The position numbers and the translations under genes were made by a program. Below the pieces are notes generated by a model. It saw only the letters and a list, made by a program, of their open reading frames with translations. It ran no database searches and was not told the DNA's origin. A stretch of 64,000 bases of DNA from Castanea sativa (Eukaryota > Streptophyta > Magnoliopsida > Fagales > Fagaceae), in the NCBI RefSeq assembly GCF_040712315.1, contig NC_134016.1, positions 4,503,501-4,567,500 of the forward strand, in the 5' to 3' direction. Shown piece by piece: positions 33,103 to 44,853 of the stretch (the stretch's first letter is position 1; each line of letters opens with the position of its first letter).

Positions 33103-33519
33103 GTGTATGTTGATGGAGCAGCAAATCAAAGAGGATCGGGTGTGGGGCTAGTTTTGGTATCCCCCGAGGGAATTACTTTTGAGAAATCGTTGAGATTGGG
33201 GTTCTCGGCCACCAACAATGAGGCAGAATATGAAGCCCTCCTCGTTGGAATGAACATGGCTCATAAGATGGGAGGAAAGATGGTACAAATGTTCTCAAAT
33301 TTACAATTGGTGGTAGGCCAAGTGGAAGGGAAGCTAGAGGCAAGAGATTCAAGAATGCAAGGATACCTAACTCAGGTCAGGTATATACAATCCAAATTTG
33401 AGTCTTTTTCTTTATTACATGTGTCCAGGTGTGGGAATACCCATGCTGATTCCTTGGCCACACTCGCAACATCCTCGACACAAAACCTACCTCGAGTCAT
33501 TCTTGTTGAAGATCTGTGA
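33103..33519 (+). pseudogene. Second (archaeal-type) RNase H domain of Tat pol
   Basis: A separate 138-codon frame with VYVDGAANQRGSGVGLVL at the first catalytic Asp, ATNNEAEYEALLVGM at the Glu, and THADSLATLA at the C-terminal Asp. Two RNase H domains in a row, the second of this class, place the element in the Tat group. Where the second catalytic Asp is usual (DSQLVV), the sequence reads SNLQLVV, so that Asp is lost. Confidence 0.88.
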
Positions 33520-33567
33520 AAACTCACTGGGACGAGTAATGACTCCATTCGAGTTCATCAAATTAGG

Positions 33568-34641
33568 ATGGGGCCTAGTTGGATGGACCCAATTGTGACA
33601 TTTCTCAAGGATGATATCTTGCCCAAAGAAAGGTCCGAAGCAGATAAGGTACGCAGGAAAGCACCTAGGTTCTGGCTGTCCGAGGATCAAAAATTATATA
33701 AGTGCTCTTTTTCAGGGCCATATCTGCTATGTATACACCCAGAAGCAACGGAGTTGCTTTTAGAAGAGTTGCATGAAGGGATTTGCGGAAGCTACACTAG
33801 AGGAAGGTCTTTAGCTCATAGAGCCCTTACTCAAGGCTATTGGTGGCCCAATATGCAGAGAGAAGCACAGGATTATGCGAAGAAATGTGACCAATGTCAA
33901 AGATTTGCTCCTAACATACATCAACCAGGAGGTGTTCTTAATCCTCTATCTAGTCCTTGGCCTTTTGCTCAATGGGGCTTGGACATTGTTGGACCTTTCC
34001 CAAAAGCAACAGGAAATAGGAGGTGACTCCTCGTCGGAACAGATTATTTCACCAAATGGGTTGAAGTTGAGCCATTATCAAATATCAGAGACATGGAAGC
34101 AAAAAAGTTTGTGTGGAAGAACATTGTCACCAAGTTTGGAATCCCCTATACTCTCATTTCAAATAACGGTCTACAATTTGATAGTAAGGCTTTTAGAAGA
34201 TACTGTGGTGATCTAGGCATCACGAATAGATATTCCACTCCAACTTATCCTCAAGGGAATGGGCAAGCCGAGGCCGTCAATAAAGTGATAGTCAATGGGC
34301 TCAAGAAAATGGTGGATGATGCTAAGGGAAGATGGGTGGAAGAACTGTCACACATCTTGTGGACATATCGAACTACACCACGAAGGTCTACAGGAGAAAC
34401 ACCTTTCTCCATGACTTATAGAGCCGAGGCAGTAATACCTCTAGAAACTGGGTTCCCAACACTAAGGACGAGCTCTTTTACTCCAGGCAGCAATGATAAT
34501 CTATTGGAGAAAAGTCTAGACTTAGTTGAAGAACGACAAGAGAATGCCATAGTTCAATTAGGCTATTATCAACACAGACTCAAGCAAGGGTATGATTCTC
34601 ATGTGAAACTACGACCTCTTGCACCTAGAGACTTGGTCTGA
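33568..34641 (+). pseudogene. Integrase of Tat pol
   Basis: The HHCC zinc-binding part (HEGICG..., AHRALTQGYWWP, CDQCQRF) and the catalytic core are present. Core residues: first Asp in GLDIVGPFP; the second, normally ISDNG, reads LISNNGLQFD with Asn in place of Asp; Glu in NGQAEAVNK. A TGA at 34024 interrupts the core, and a TGA at 34639 ends the frame. With the catalytic Asp gone the enzyme would be inactive even if read through. Confidence 0.88.
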
Positions 34642-34884
34642 GGATAGTTTTGGATACAGCAAATAACCCAGCATGGGAAAAACTGGGGCCCAACTGGGAA
34701 GGACCTTATCGTATCACCTTAGTCGCAAGCATAGGGGCTTATAATCTTGAAGATCTAGATAAATATGTTGTACCATGCTCCTAGAATGTAAATAACCTAC
34801 GAAGGTACTATTATTAAATAAAAGGCACTTCGGCCATTTTTATTTCTATTGACACTATATTGCGTTGATTACCTTCGTTTGTTT

Positions 34885-35760
34885 AAGTATCAAACTGAAG
34901 CTTGGTATGCCTGGATCCTCAGATCACATACCTCGCCTAAATTGATATTTTTATCAAGTGTTAAACAGAACCTTAGTTATGTTTAATCCTCGGATCATCT
35001 ACTTTGGGAAAATTAACACTTCAATTCTTTTTATTAAGTATCAAGCTGAAGCTTGGTATGCCTGGATCCTCGGACCACATCCTTCACCTAAATTGATATT
35101 TTTATCAAGTGTTAAACAGAACCTTAGTTATGTCTGATCCTCGGATCATCTACTTTGGGGAAATTAACACTTCAATTCTTTTTATTAAGTATCAAACTAA
35201 AGCTTGGTATGCCTGGATCCTCGGACCACATACCTCGCCTAAATTGATATTTTTATCAAGTGTTAAACAGAACCTTAGTTATGTCTCATCCTCAAATCAT
35301 CTACTTTGGAGAAATTAACACTTCAATTCTTTTTATTAAGTATCAAACTAAAGCTTGGTATGCCTGGATCCTCGGACCACATACCTTGCCTAAATTGATA
35401 TTTTTATTAAATGTTAAACAGAACCTTAGTTATGTCTGATCTTAGGATCATCTACTTTGGGGAAATTAACACTTCAATTCTTTCTATTAAGTATCAAACT
35501 GAAGTTTGGTATGTCTGGACCCTCGGACCACATACCTCGCCTAAATTGATATTTTTTATCAAATGTTAAACAGAACCTTAGTTATGTCTGATCCTAGGAT
35601 CATCTAATTTGGAGAAATTAACACTTCATTTCTTTTTTATTAAGTATCGAACTAAAGCTTGGTCATGCTTGGATCCTCAGACCACATGCCCCATCTAAAT
35701 GGATATGTCACTAAGTGTTGAATAGAGCCTAATAACGTTTTGGTCCTTAGACATACTATA
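34885..35760 (+). repeat. 151-bp tandem array in Tat 3' region
   Basis: Six successive starts of AAGTATCAAACTGAAGCTTGG lie at 34885, 35036, 35187, 35338, 35489 and 35642, so the period is 151 bp with a slightly longer last step. Each unit holds GGATCCTCGGACCACAT and GTGTTAAACAGAACC. The last unit is more diverged. Arrays between pol and the 3' coding region are usual for Tat elements. Confidence 0.92.
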
Positions 35761-36179
35761 GAACAGTTGGTTGAAATTCAACTATATTTGACCTTTAATC
35801 TGTATATCTTTAACATGGATGCAAGTCTAACTGTGCCATTTGTTGTGTCTGTATATCTTGAAGTCTCCCTGGGATAGTGATAAATGGATGGAAATTCATG
35901 AGCATCACTTAATGCATTTGCAGGTATATTGAACATGTTTATTGCCTAATTCAGTCCAGATTGTTGCCTTGAATTTGCTAATGAAGGTAAATAGATTATT
36001 GTTCTAAATATAGCAAACAAGTATGAAGTAGCATGATCAAGGTAAAAAAAAAATCAAACAAAGGAAATAGAACTTGTGTTTTCATTAAATTTAAATTTCT
36101 TTGGAATTAAAAAATACTTGCGAGTTGTCAAGATTACATTAGGTAGAGATAAAGGAAAAGACTGGAGATAAAAGGAGAG

Positions 36180-38880
36180 CAGTCATTGCTTCAACTTTAT
36201 CTTCAAAGGGCCTTTGGGATCTTGTGGGAGCTGAGGTGGCGCTGAGAACTCAACAGCTATTCTTTTGCCTTTTGGGTCTTCCTTCAAAGTTATTGGAATT
36301 GTTTGGTCACCCTGCTTGTCCTTGGAAGCGTCTTTAGGGTCACTTGAGTGCTGAGTATCCTCTAGTGCCTTTCCTTCTATTAGATCAGCTTGATTTGGGA
36401 GTTGACTTTCAGCAAAGGCAGAATCTTCAGCTACCTCATTTTCTTTGTTCACAGCAACTTGTAGGTCAGCATCATCCTTGGCTTGAGGAAGGTTAGAGGC
36501 TCGAATGGCTGGGGGGAAGTAGACACTCTCTGCCTTCCAAAGGGTGGAGGAAGCATCAACCCCAACTCAGGAAAGGGCCTTGTTCCATACTTAGAGGCAG
36601 TAATGCCTGCATACCTCAGGGACCTAAGCCTTGAAGGTTTCTGTGATCTCCTTCACGCCGACCTTATAACCTTCTTGTTCAACTCAGTCTTTTGCGTTCT
36701 CAGTCTCTTCTTTTGCGTTCTCAGTCTCTTTTTTTGCCTTCTCAGCCTCTTCTTTTGCTTGGATGGCCTCTTCTTTAGCCCTGATGGCCTCCTCTTTTGC
36801 CATTTCCGACTCCTTTAAATCATTTTTGAGACCCTCAATCAGCTTTTTTGCAGCAGCGAAGTTCTCGTCAGCTTGCCTAAGCTGTAGTTTCTGGTCCTTG
36901 GCCTGCTTCTCAGTTGTTTTTAGAGCAGCATCCAAACTGGACCTCTCACTCTCTACTTTGGTTAGATTATCCGAGACCTCTTTTAGTTTCTTCTTTTGCA
37001 GGTCAAGGATCTTCTGGGAGTTGTCACGCCTTAATTCTTCGGCTTTGAGGGACTTGTAAGTGCTATAAACAATCTCCTCTGCCTTGTGAGCATACTGAAC
37101 AGCCTATGCATAAGAAACAACAAAGTCATAAAAACAAAGTTAGAACTCTTCAAAGGTAACAAAAAATGGAGGTAAAACAAGACTTGGGTGATATCCTTAC
37201 CATAGCAAGCTCCTTCTTCAAAGTCATGAAGACATTCTGATCTCATCCTTCTGAGTTCACCCATGTCCTCGGGTAACAATAAGGCTTGCTCCAATGCATC
37301 TGCTACATAAGTAGCTATCCCGGCATCAGAGTTCCTGATGGTTGCGTCGGTAGTAATCGCGTAGTCATCAGCGGTCATCTCAGGGGCCCAGATTGGGGCA
37401 TGTACGGCTTTATGGGACTTGATCCATTTATCTGACCTCGTCTACACTGTACGGGCCAGTTTTCCCTCTTTTTTAGGCTCATGTTCCTTGGGAAGAGAGT
37501 CTTTCTCTCCCTTAATCGCATCTTTCCCTTTTGACTGATCTCTTTTTCTTTTGTGGTCAACCGGGTTAGTGTGCTGAGATTGGGTGGGTGGGAGGAGGAG
37601 GAGGTATCTTTGATTTAGGGATTTTCTCAACACCTTTATCTTTGGCTTTGGTTTGAGGTACCTTAGGAAGCTCTTAGGTCCCCACTTGAGCTTCCAGTAC
37701 GTCCTTGAGACTTGGCTTTGGCTTACATTGGATGCCCATGATGTCAGATTGTTGGGTGATGCTTGGTAGGATTGGGGAGGATGCACTGAGGACAGCAACT
37801 TGGTTTTCAGGAGAAGGGGGTTGATTGAAAACCTCAAACTCGTCCTCAGAATCAGGTATGTCAACAATCTCTTCTTCTTCCTTTATGCTAGGTTGGGAAA
37901 AGGTTGCTTCGCTAGATATGTTTTGAGTTGGAAGAGGGATTAAGGGAATACCGTTTGGTATAGGTTTAGGGGGTGATACGGGATGTGTGATAAAGGTGCC
38001 TTGAGGAATAACAGTTCCTTTAGGCAGCAGGAAACCTTCAACAGCAACACTTATCCGGCGTAGACACGGGTCCTTAGCTCTTATCACGCACTTCAGTGCT
38101 TGGAAAGCCTTGGAGATAGGATCGTAGCCGAGGATTAGATGAGCCTCTTGAAGTTGGCCGTCTAAGTGTACAAAAACTTCAGCCTTCAGTATTCTATCTA
38201 ATCTTGCGAAATCGACAAGATGAGGGTGGCGATCTGCTACGTGTGGATCTAAATTATAAAGAGGAAAAAATTATTAGATTAAGTAAAATGTTTTATACAA
38301 ATAGGTGATTGAAAGAAAAATGGTTCTGGATAATTTAACCGGATTAGGAACTTCACCTGGTGTTCCTTCCTTTGTCGGACAAGGGAGGCTGTCGTGCCAA
38401 TCCCCCGATATGAGTAAGAAGTCATTTTTCAGACCCTTGTTGGATTCAGGGAGGCACTGAATTAACCTAACCTCTGGATATCTAGATTTTAGATAGTATC
38501 CATCTTGTTTCTTTAAGTAATGAAGGTTGTAAACCCAGTTCACATCATGATGGGTGAGTCCTAGGTTCATCTTTTCGTTCAAGGCATCTATAGAACCTAG
38601 AATCCTAAACATGTTTGGGGCACATTGGGTAGGGGTTAATCTAAACGCCCTGAGATAATCCCCAGTAACGGTTCCTATTGGGATTTTCATCCCTTCTTCT
38701 ATGAATGCTATCATAGGAATTACTACCTCTCCCGTTGCCCTTTTTTCGTACCACTCCCCTTCCGAACAATATTTGATAGATACCGTCGGTGGAATTTGGT
38801 ACCTAGCCTTAAACTATTCTATTTTTTCGCTTGAATCTACTAGCGATGCGAATCTACCCATGTTTGGGAGCAAAGTGTGG
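36180..38880 (-). pseudogene. Antisense coding region of Tat element
   Basis: Read on the minus strand from about 38880 down: a globular N-terminal part (38274-38886, with EEGMKIPIGTVTGDYLRAF and NWVYNLHYLKKQDGYYLKS), a linker, a Pro/Ser-rich acidic part (37674-38087), a basic part, a short helical block (ALEQALLLPEDMGELRRM), a long coiled coil built of AKEEAIRAKEEA-type repeats (36684-36935) and an acidic tail. Antisense reading frames of unknown role occur in several Tat lineages; the N-terminal part resembles what databases call putative gypsy-type transposon protein. Stops and shifts lie between the parts, though some may be introns. Confidence 0.65.
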
Positions 38881-40057
38881 GTGTGAGAGAAGAACTAATA
38901 AATTACAGGAGCTGTGGAAAAAATAAACACCAGAGAGAGAAAAAGAGAAATAATGAAAGATGGAGTCTGGGAAACTTACTTTAAAAACGACAGAGTCACC
39001 TCAGCCTAGTTCTGGGTAAATGTGAGGGTGTGTAGATTGCAGAAATTGGCAGATACGCTGAGTAGGTATTGCAATATGCGAAATGGTTTGAATTATTGAT
39101 TTTTATACCAGTTGAAATCGTAAAGGCATGAAACTTCTTGCCTATGTCTTTATGACATCCACAACCGTTGGATGCGCATCGTATCACTAGGCGTGGGGGA
39201 CAGAAAGATGCCAGAATTTAATTTGGGGACGCTTCGTATACCGATACGTCAGGAGCGTGCTAGAGGCAGGTCTTAAAAACATCATGAAAGCAAAAGATGT
39301 ACGGTGTGCATAAGATGTACGGTGCGCATCTATAGAACCTAGAATCCTAAACATGTTTGGGGCACACTGGGTAGGGGTTAATCTAAACGCCCTAAGATAA
39401 TCCCCAGTAACGGTTCCCATTGGGATTTTCATCCCTTCTTCTATGAATGCTATCATAGGAATTACTACCTCTCCCGTTGCCCTTTTTTCGTACCACTCCC
39501 CTTCCGAACAATATTTGATAGATATCGTCGGTGGAATTTGGTACCTAGCCTTAAACTGTTCTATTTTTTCGCTTGAATCTACTAGCGATGCGAATCTACC
39601 CATGTTTGGGAGCAAAGTGTGGGTGTGAGAGAAGAACTAATAAATTATAGGAGCCGTGGAAAAAATAAACACCAGAGAGAGAAAAAGAGAAATAATGAAA
39701 GATGGAGTCTGAGAAACTTACTTTAAAAATGACAGAGTCACCTCAGCCTAGTTCTGGGTAAATGTGAGGGTGTGTAGATTGCAAAAATTGGCAGATACGC
39801 TGAGTAGGTATTGCAATATGTGAAATGGTTTGAATTATTGATTTTTATACCAGTTGAAATCGTAAAGGCATGAAACTTCTTGCCTATGTCTCTATAAGAT
39901 CCTCAACCGTTGGATGCGCATCATATCACTAGGCGTGGGGGACAGAAAGACACCAGAATTTAATTTGGGGACACTTCGCATACCTATATGTCAGGAACGT
40001 GCTAGAGGCAGGTCTAAAAACATCATGAAAGCAAAAGATGTATGGTGCGCATAAGCT
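38587..40057. repeat. 742-bp tandem duplication inside Tat element
   Basis: 38587-39328 is repeated at 39329 to about 40057 with an offset of 742 bp (for example ATGAATGCTATCATAGG at 38701 and 39443). The copies differ by few bases. The duplicated unit carries the start of the antisense gene and its upstream region, so the second copy holds only a truncated N-terminal frame (39187-39615, minus). Confidence 0.92.
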
Positions 40058-40135
40058 GAAAGGTGACAAGTGTCGAGATCCCCCTTTCCTCCCGAGGTAG
40101 CAAAATTAGAATCTCGAGGGGCTATTGTAGGGCCA

Positions 40136-40973
40136 TTGGGTCTGGGAATATATCTGGGTTGGTCCAGAGAGTATTCTTCGGGCTAAAAGCCCAACCCGAG
40201 AATATCAAGTGATCTAAGGGTGTGTGAATGTTAAACTCATAAAGAAAATACTAGGTAAAAAAGTGATAGTGTTTAAATAAATATGTCCTAGGAAGATTGT
40301 GTCCTCAGATAGTGAAGCCGAGGTAATAGAAGGGTTGTTTGATATCCCCAGACTATGTTATAGAAATTCCTATGGTTTAGGGAAGACACGGTACACGTGG
40401 AAGATAAGAGAAAGGGCGGTGGAATATCTAATATAAAGCTGCTGCCACTGCCCCTGCATTAAAGACTCTGCAACTAATATGCTGGTCGCATTAATGGAGA
40501 AATGAGACCTGAGCATCAGGTTTGAAACTTGGCCCCTGCCTCCAAAGACTTCAGGGAAAATGGATGGGACAAGTATCTAAACCAGCGTTACAACCATGAG
40601 GTGGAACATGAGAAGAAGAGAATGAGGGAGTATAAAAGAAAGAAGGGACCTTCGGTAACGAGAGAGGTCAAGAAGAAGAGAAAAAGAAAAGAAGAAAGAG
40701 GAAATTGTAGACTTGACTATTCACAATTGTAATCTATCTTGAGCAACAGTATTATAAACTATCCTCGGATTGTGTCCAATGAGGAGTTTTCATTGATATT
40801 CATATAAATAACTACTTGTTTGTGCCTTTGGGCCGAAAGCCCATCTTTTTCTGTTGTTCAACCATTTTTAGAACCTAGATTTTAAGCCCACTCTCTACAA
40901 ATTTATTATAAAAAGGTCTTTCAGGCCTTTTCCCTTCTGATTGTGGGTCAGGAGCTCGAATTGTGTCCTTACA
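40136..40973 (+). repeat. Right LTR of Tat element
   Basis: 838 bp, TGTAGGGCCATTGGG to GTCCTTACA, preceded by a purine-rich stretch ending GAGGGGCTAT (the likely polypurine tract). Followed by the target repeat ATCAC. Confidence 0.95.
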
Positions 40974-41015
40974 ATCACATTGGTTGTTTTGCTAAAATTT
41001 TTACACACATGCACC

Positions 41016-41403
41016 CAAGGATGGACCTAGGTGGTGCCCAGGCCCCACCCCTTCAGGCCCAATTTTTTTTTTTAAGTAGCTTAATTTTCAAGAAAAAAAA
41101 AAGACTTGGGCCCCCCCAAAATCATGAATCATTAACCTAGTTCATGTAAATCTTTAAAAAAATGAAAATCCAAAAAAATGTAAACCCAATAGTGTTTTGT
41201 GTATTAAGAAACAATAGTTTTTTGTGTCTTTTGTTTTTATTGGTAGATGATTGCATTTTAATATATTAAGAAACAATGATTTTGTGTATTTGTCTTGGTT
41301 GAAAGTTTCTTAATACTATATGAATGTGTATTTGGATTTCTTTTATTTTTTTTTTTTCGCTTATCTCCTACCCCACTAACTTGAAATCCTAGGTCTATCC
41401 CTG
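41016..41403. mobile_element. hAT-like MITE
   Basis: 388 bp with ends CAAGGATGGACCTAGG and CCTAGGTCTATCCCTG, imperfect inverted repeats of hAT type (CAGGGRTGGA). The interior is AT-rich and non-coding. The SAD-flank paralogue at 28085 (TTGCACCACCACTAT) joins directly what this element separates (ACATGCACC and GCACCACCACTAT). The flanking 8-bp repeat is only partly conserved. Confidence 0.7.
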
Positions 41404-42165
41404 CATGATGCACCACCACTATATTCCCAAAGTGAAAGTTTTTAGATTAGTAAATATGTTATGAGTATGTTTTGTGGAGTGAGCCACTCATAGATTGTGG
41501 GAATCATACAAGAGTGAGATCTATAGATCAAAGATCTTTGAAATTTAATTACAATGAATCTCTAGCTAAAAGCTTATTTGAAATTCTTCATTCTTCGTAT
41601 TCTTCTTCTATTATTTAAATGTTCTTAGTTTTAAAAGATCTGTAGTAAATGTTTTTCAAGGCTTTAGAGGCTTGAATGCATAGAGCTTCACTGATTTGTA
41701 GTCTCTTGGAATATCTGGAGGCATTTAAGCTTGATTCTTGTGAACTTTGAGATTTAAGAAGATGATTTGAATTATTTCTCTTTGAATGTTCATCGTATTC
41801 AAAAGTTTAATTTCTTGGAAGTTTTGATTCCAGTAGAGTTTCTATACTTCTAAATGTTATTGAATCCTCTGGGTGCCTTACGAGAGCTTTTATTTATAAG
41901 AGTTTGGAGAGGTCGAACGACATGTGGCTAAATTTGATTGGTGACATGTGTCATGATTTGAATGTTGAGATTTTAAGACTTTTTCTCCTAGAGACACAAC
42001 CTCATTTGATTAGCTAAAGTGTCTTAATTTGGCATTCTTTGCTTCCCATTATGTCCCTAATAACTTTTTATACTCATTTCTCCCTCTTTCATTGTTCACA
42101 TTCCCTATTTCACATATTATGTGACATCTTAAGGCCATGTTTCTCATCCCATCCCATCCATGCAA
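41404..42165. other. Unassigned insertion of about 740 bp in duplicated SAD 3' flank
   Basis: The flank reads CCACCACTATATTCCC up to about 41425 and resumes CCACAACATGTGATTGGGTGGGC at about 42167; in the paralogue at 28090-28150 these are only about 60 bp apart. The inserted DNA is AT-rich without a frame and could be a solo LTR, but no TG...CA ends with matching repeats could be fixed. Confidence 0.5.
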
Positions 42166-42245
42166 CCCACAACATGTGATTGGGTGGGCTCAGTAGATAT
42201 AACCTCCTTGACAATTCTCTATATAATCTTCATTTGACATATAAT

Positions 42246-43451
42246 CCCATCCCATCCCCGCCATCCCAACCACCCACAACTCACCATCCCAACTGCCATA
42301 ACCAAAACCCACTAGATCAACCAAAACCCAAACAAAACCAAAAATCATCAGATCATTAAAGCATTCGATCTAGAGAGAGAATGACAGAGAGAAAGAGATC
42401 AAACTCACAACAAAAACCAACCCCCACCACCACCATAACCTTCAAACCCACAGCCAAAATCAACCATCACAGCAACCAAACCCACAACCACCAAACACAT
42501 GAACACACACAAAAACAAAAACTTAATTAGATACAACACATACCCAAATTTTGATCTCAACCCACCATTGGTATGATTTCAATCCCAATCATCACAGCAA
42601 GGAGAGAAGAGAAATGGACTCCATGCCATGATGACCTTGGCAGTCCGCAGTTGCGAAGAAGATTAATAGAGAGAGAGAAAAGAGACCGAGAGAGAACAAC
42701 CAGGTGGTCTATGGCAGTGGTGAGAGGAAGAATGGTATGAGTGAGAGGTGAGGTATTAATAGATGCAGAGATAGTCAAAGAGGAGAGAGGAGAGAAGAGA
42801 CTAAAAAAGAGAGAGATCCATGAGAGAGGTTAAGAATGAAATTAATATAAAAAATAATTGCAACTTGCTACATTAATCCGCTAGTAGTAGTAGATTACAG
42901 TAACAAGTTGCTAAATTTTTTTGCTTTGGCATCATTGCTAAATAGATTTTTTTTTGGTTTGTGTTTGAGGTGTTAATGTTAGTATGGATGTGTTGAAAAT
43001 GACAGTGAAAGACAAGAGCTCAAAACCATGTCATCTGCAAATTCAATAAAGGGAACTGAGGACATTGATATCATTTTGTTTTAATGAAGAGTTGATAGCA
43101 CTTATAGATACAACACCATTTTGCAATCTCTTCAAAAATTGTTTTATTATATTGAAACGGTGGTGTATCACTTAGACACATTAGCTCCCTGTTTTAGTAG
43201 TGAATTGCTTCCACGTGTTAGCTTCTTATTTGTAGTTAGCATAAATTGTTGACCTAGGTCTAATCCATAAAAACAACCTCGAAGGATTTAAGGGCCTGTT
43301 TGATTTGGAGAAAATTCAAAACTAAGTTCTCATTTCTAATTCTCATGACTCAAACCTCTCGTCCATAACTCATATCCCTACTTCTATTTTCCTCTTAACT
43401 TAACTCTATCAAACTTACGTTTGGTTGTGTTTCTCGGGTGTAGTTCTCACC
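42246..43451. other. Unassigned, no gene
   Basis: The first part is rich in CCATCCC and ACCAAAACC runs, then GAGAGA-rich; the rest is AT-rich. At 43289 GGGCCTGTTTGATTTGG looks like a PIF/Harbinger end, but no matching right end could be placed with confidence. Confidence 0.4.
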
Positions 43452-44844
43452 ATAGTTTTAAAAACCGGTATGGTGAAAGAACTGAAAAGGAGCTAATTAC
43501 CGGTTTTATGGTCGGACCGAGGTCCAACCGATGGTTGAACCAGTGACGTCATAAATAATTTAATTATTATTTATTTAAATTATATAAATAATTAATAATT
43601 TTTTAATATACTAAAAATTATATCAAAGAAAAAAACAAAAACTTATTAAAATGAAATTTACTCTAAAAATGTTTTAAATATAAAAAAAATAGCATCAATA
43701 ATTTAATCTTATATTACAGTCATCAAGATTACTATATGTTTAAGCAACAATAAAAAAAATATAAATAAAAAAGATTAAGAAAAACCCACCTCTCATATCA
43801 AAGCCAATTGGTCCAAAGTCCAAATCAAACAACGAAAATGTTAAAAACACCAAAAACAAAGCAACAGTATTACTATTTTTTTGAAAAGAAAAAGCAAGGA
43901 AAGAACAGTACTACTATTAAGGTTTTATATATATTTTTTAACTATTTATAAAAAAAAAAAAGCCAAGTCAGGTGATTAGACTACTCACTGACTTACCATT
44001 TATTGTGAGTTCAATCCACTTTCCCACTAACTCACTCCCAGCCAGGCAGCCACACACGTATACATTCTTTAATGATTTTTTTCCCCTCATAAATCTAGCA
44101 AACTAGCACCCCACACGGTAAACTATCAAAACCTTTTATTTTTTCAGTTCTCAGTGGACCTCCATTCGTCCCTCTCTCTCTCTGGAAGTTAGATCTCCAT
44201 GACTCCATCAAATCCTCTCATTCCCTCTCTCACTGAAGAGCTGTGGATACCTCACACCAATCCAAGAGGCTGGTTTCAACACCAAGCTTAAGCATCTAGT
44301 AATTTTCTCACTCTCTCAAGCCTAGCAAATCTGAGAAAAAAGATGATTTTTTTAGCAAACAATCTGTCCTTACCCACTTAGACCGGCACATTTGAGAAAA
44401 AATAAGAATTTTCTACAAAATAAAGTTGCATTTCAGATCTCTTTCATCAATTTTGTAAAACCGGTTTAACCATTCCAGTTTTCGATTTTTCAGTTGAACC
44501 GACAGTTATCGGTTAAATTCGGTTTTCTTACATTTTTCGACATAGTTTTAAAACCAGACCGGACTGGCCAGCCCAAACGGTTCAATCGAGAACCAGGAGG
44601 ATCAGGTTAAAACACCCAAAACCGATCAATAACCAAAAAATTAGTCAAAAATTGGAATACTGGTCAAAATTGAGCAAAAACTGAGATTGAACAGAAATTT
44701 AAAAAAAAAAATGGTTTGATGCCTGGTTCAGTTTTTAAAACCATGATTTCATTTTTTAAGCATAACCGAATTGGATTCTTGTCCGATTTTCGGTTGAAAT
44801 GGTTGAACCAGCCAATTCAGTCTGATCTGATTTTTAAAACTATG
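43452..44844. mobile_element. Mutator-type short element with 9-bp target duplication
   Basis: GTTCTCACC stands at 43443-43451 and again at 44845-44853. The ends ATAGTTTTAAAAACCGG and TTTTTAAAACTATG are inverted repeats. A further CATAGTTTTAAAACCAGACC at about 44543 and the CCGGTT-rich interior suggest a compound or nested copy. A 9-bp duplication is the Mutator signature. No transposase is coded. Confidence 0.8.
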
Positions 44845-44853
44845 GTTCTCACC

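Larger units (their letters stand above)
28642..40973 (+). mobile_element. Tat-type Ty3/gypsy LTR retrotransposon, complete but decayed
   Basis: A 12.3-kb element bounded by two LTRs and the target duplication ATCAT (28637-28641) / ATCAC (40974-40978); the paralogous empty sequence at 28037 (TTACATTACCACATTTG) supports the site. Order: LTR, primer-binding site, gag, protease, reverse transcriptase, RNase H, second RNase H, integrase, 151-bp tandem array, long antisense gene-like region, polypurine stretch, LTR. The second RNase H and the extra antisense coding region are marks of the Tat lineage (Ogre, Retand and Grande relatives). At least ten in-frame stops or shifts in gag-pol make it unable to move by itself. 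Confidence 0.92.

Noticed and set aside
36483..37059. Plus-strand frames with SLFFCVLSLFF and AAAKFSSACLSC
   Set aside because: Opposite the coiled-coil repeats of the Tat antisense region; the pattern is a by-product of those repeats.
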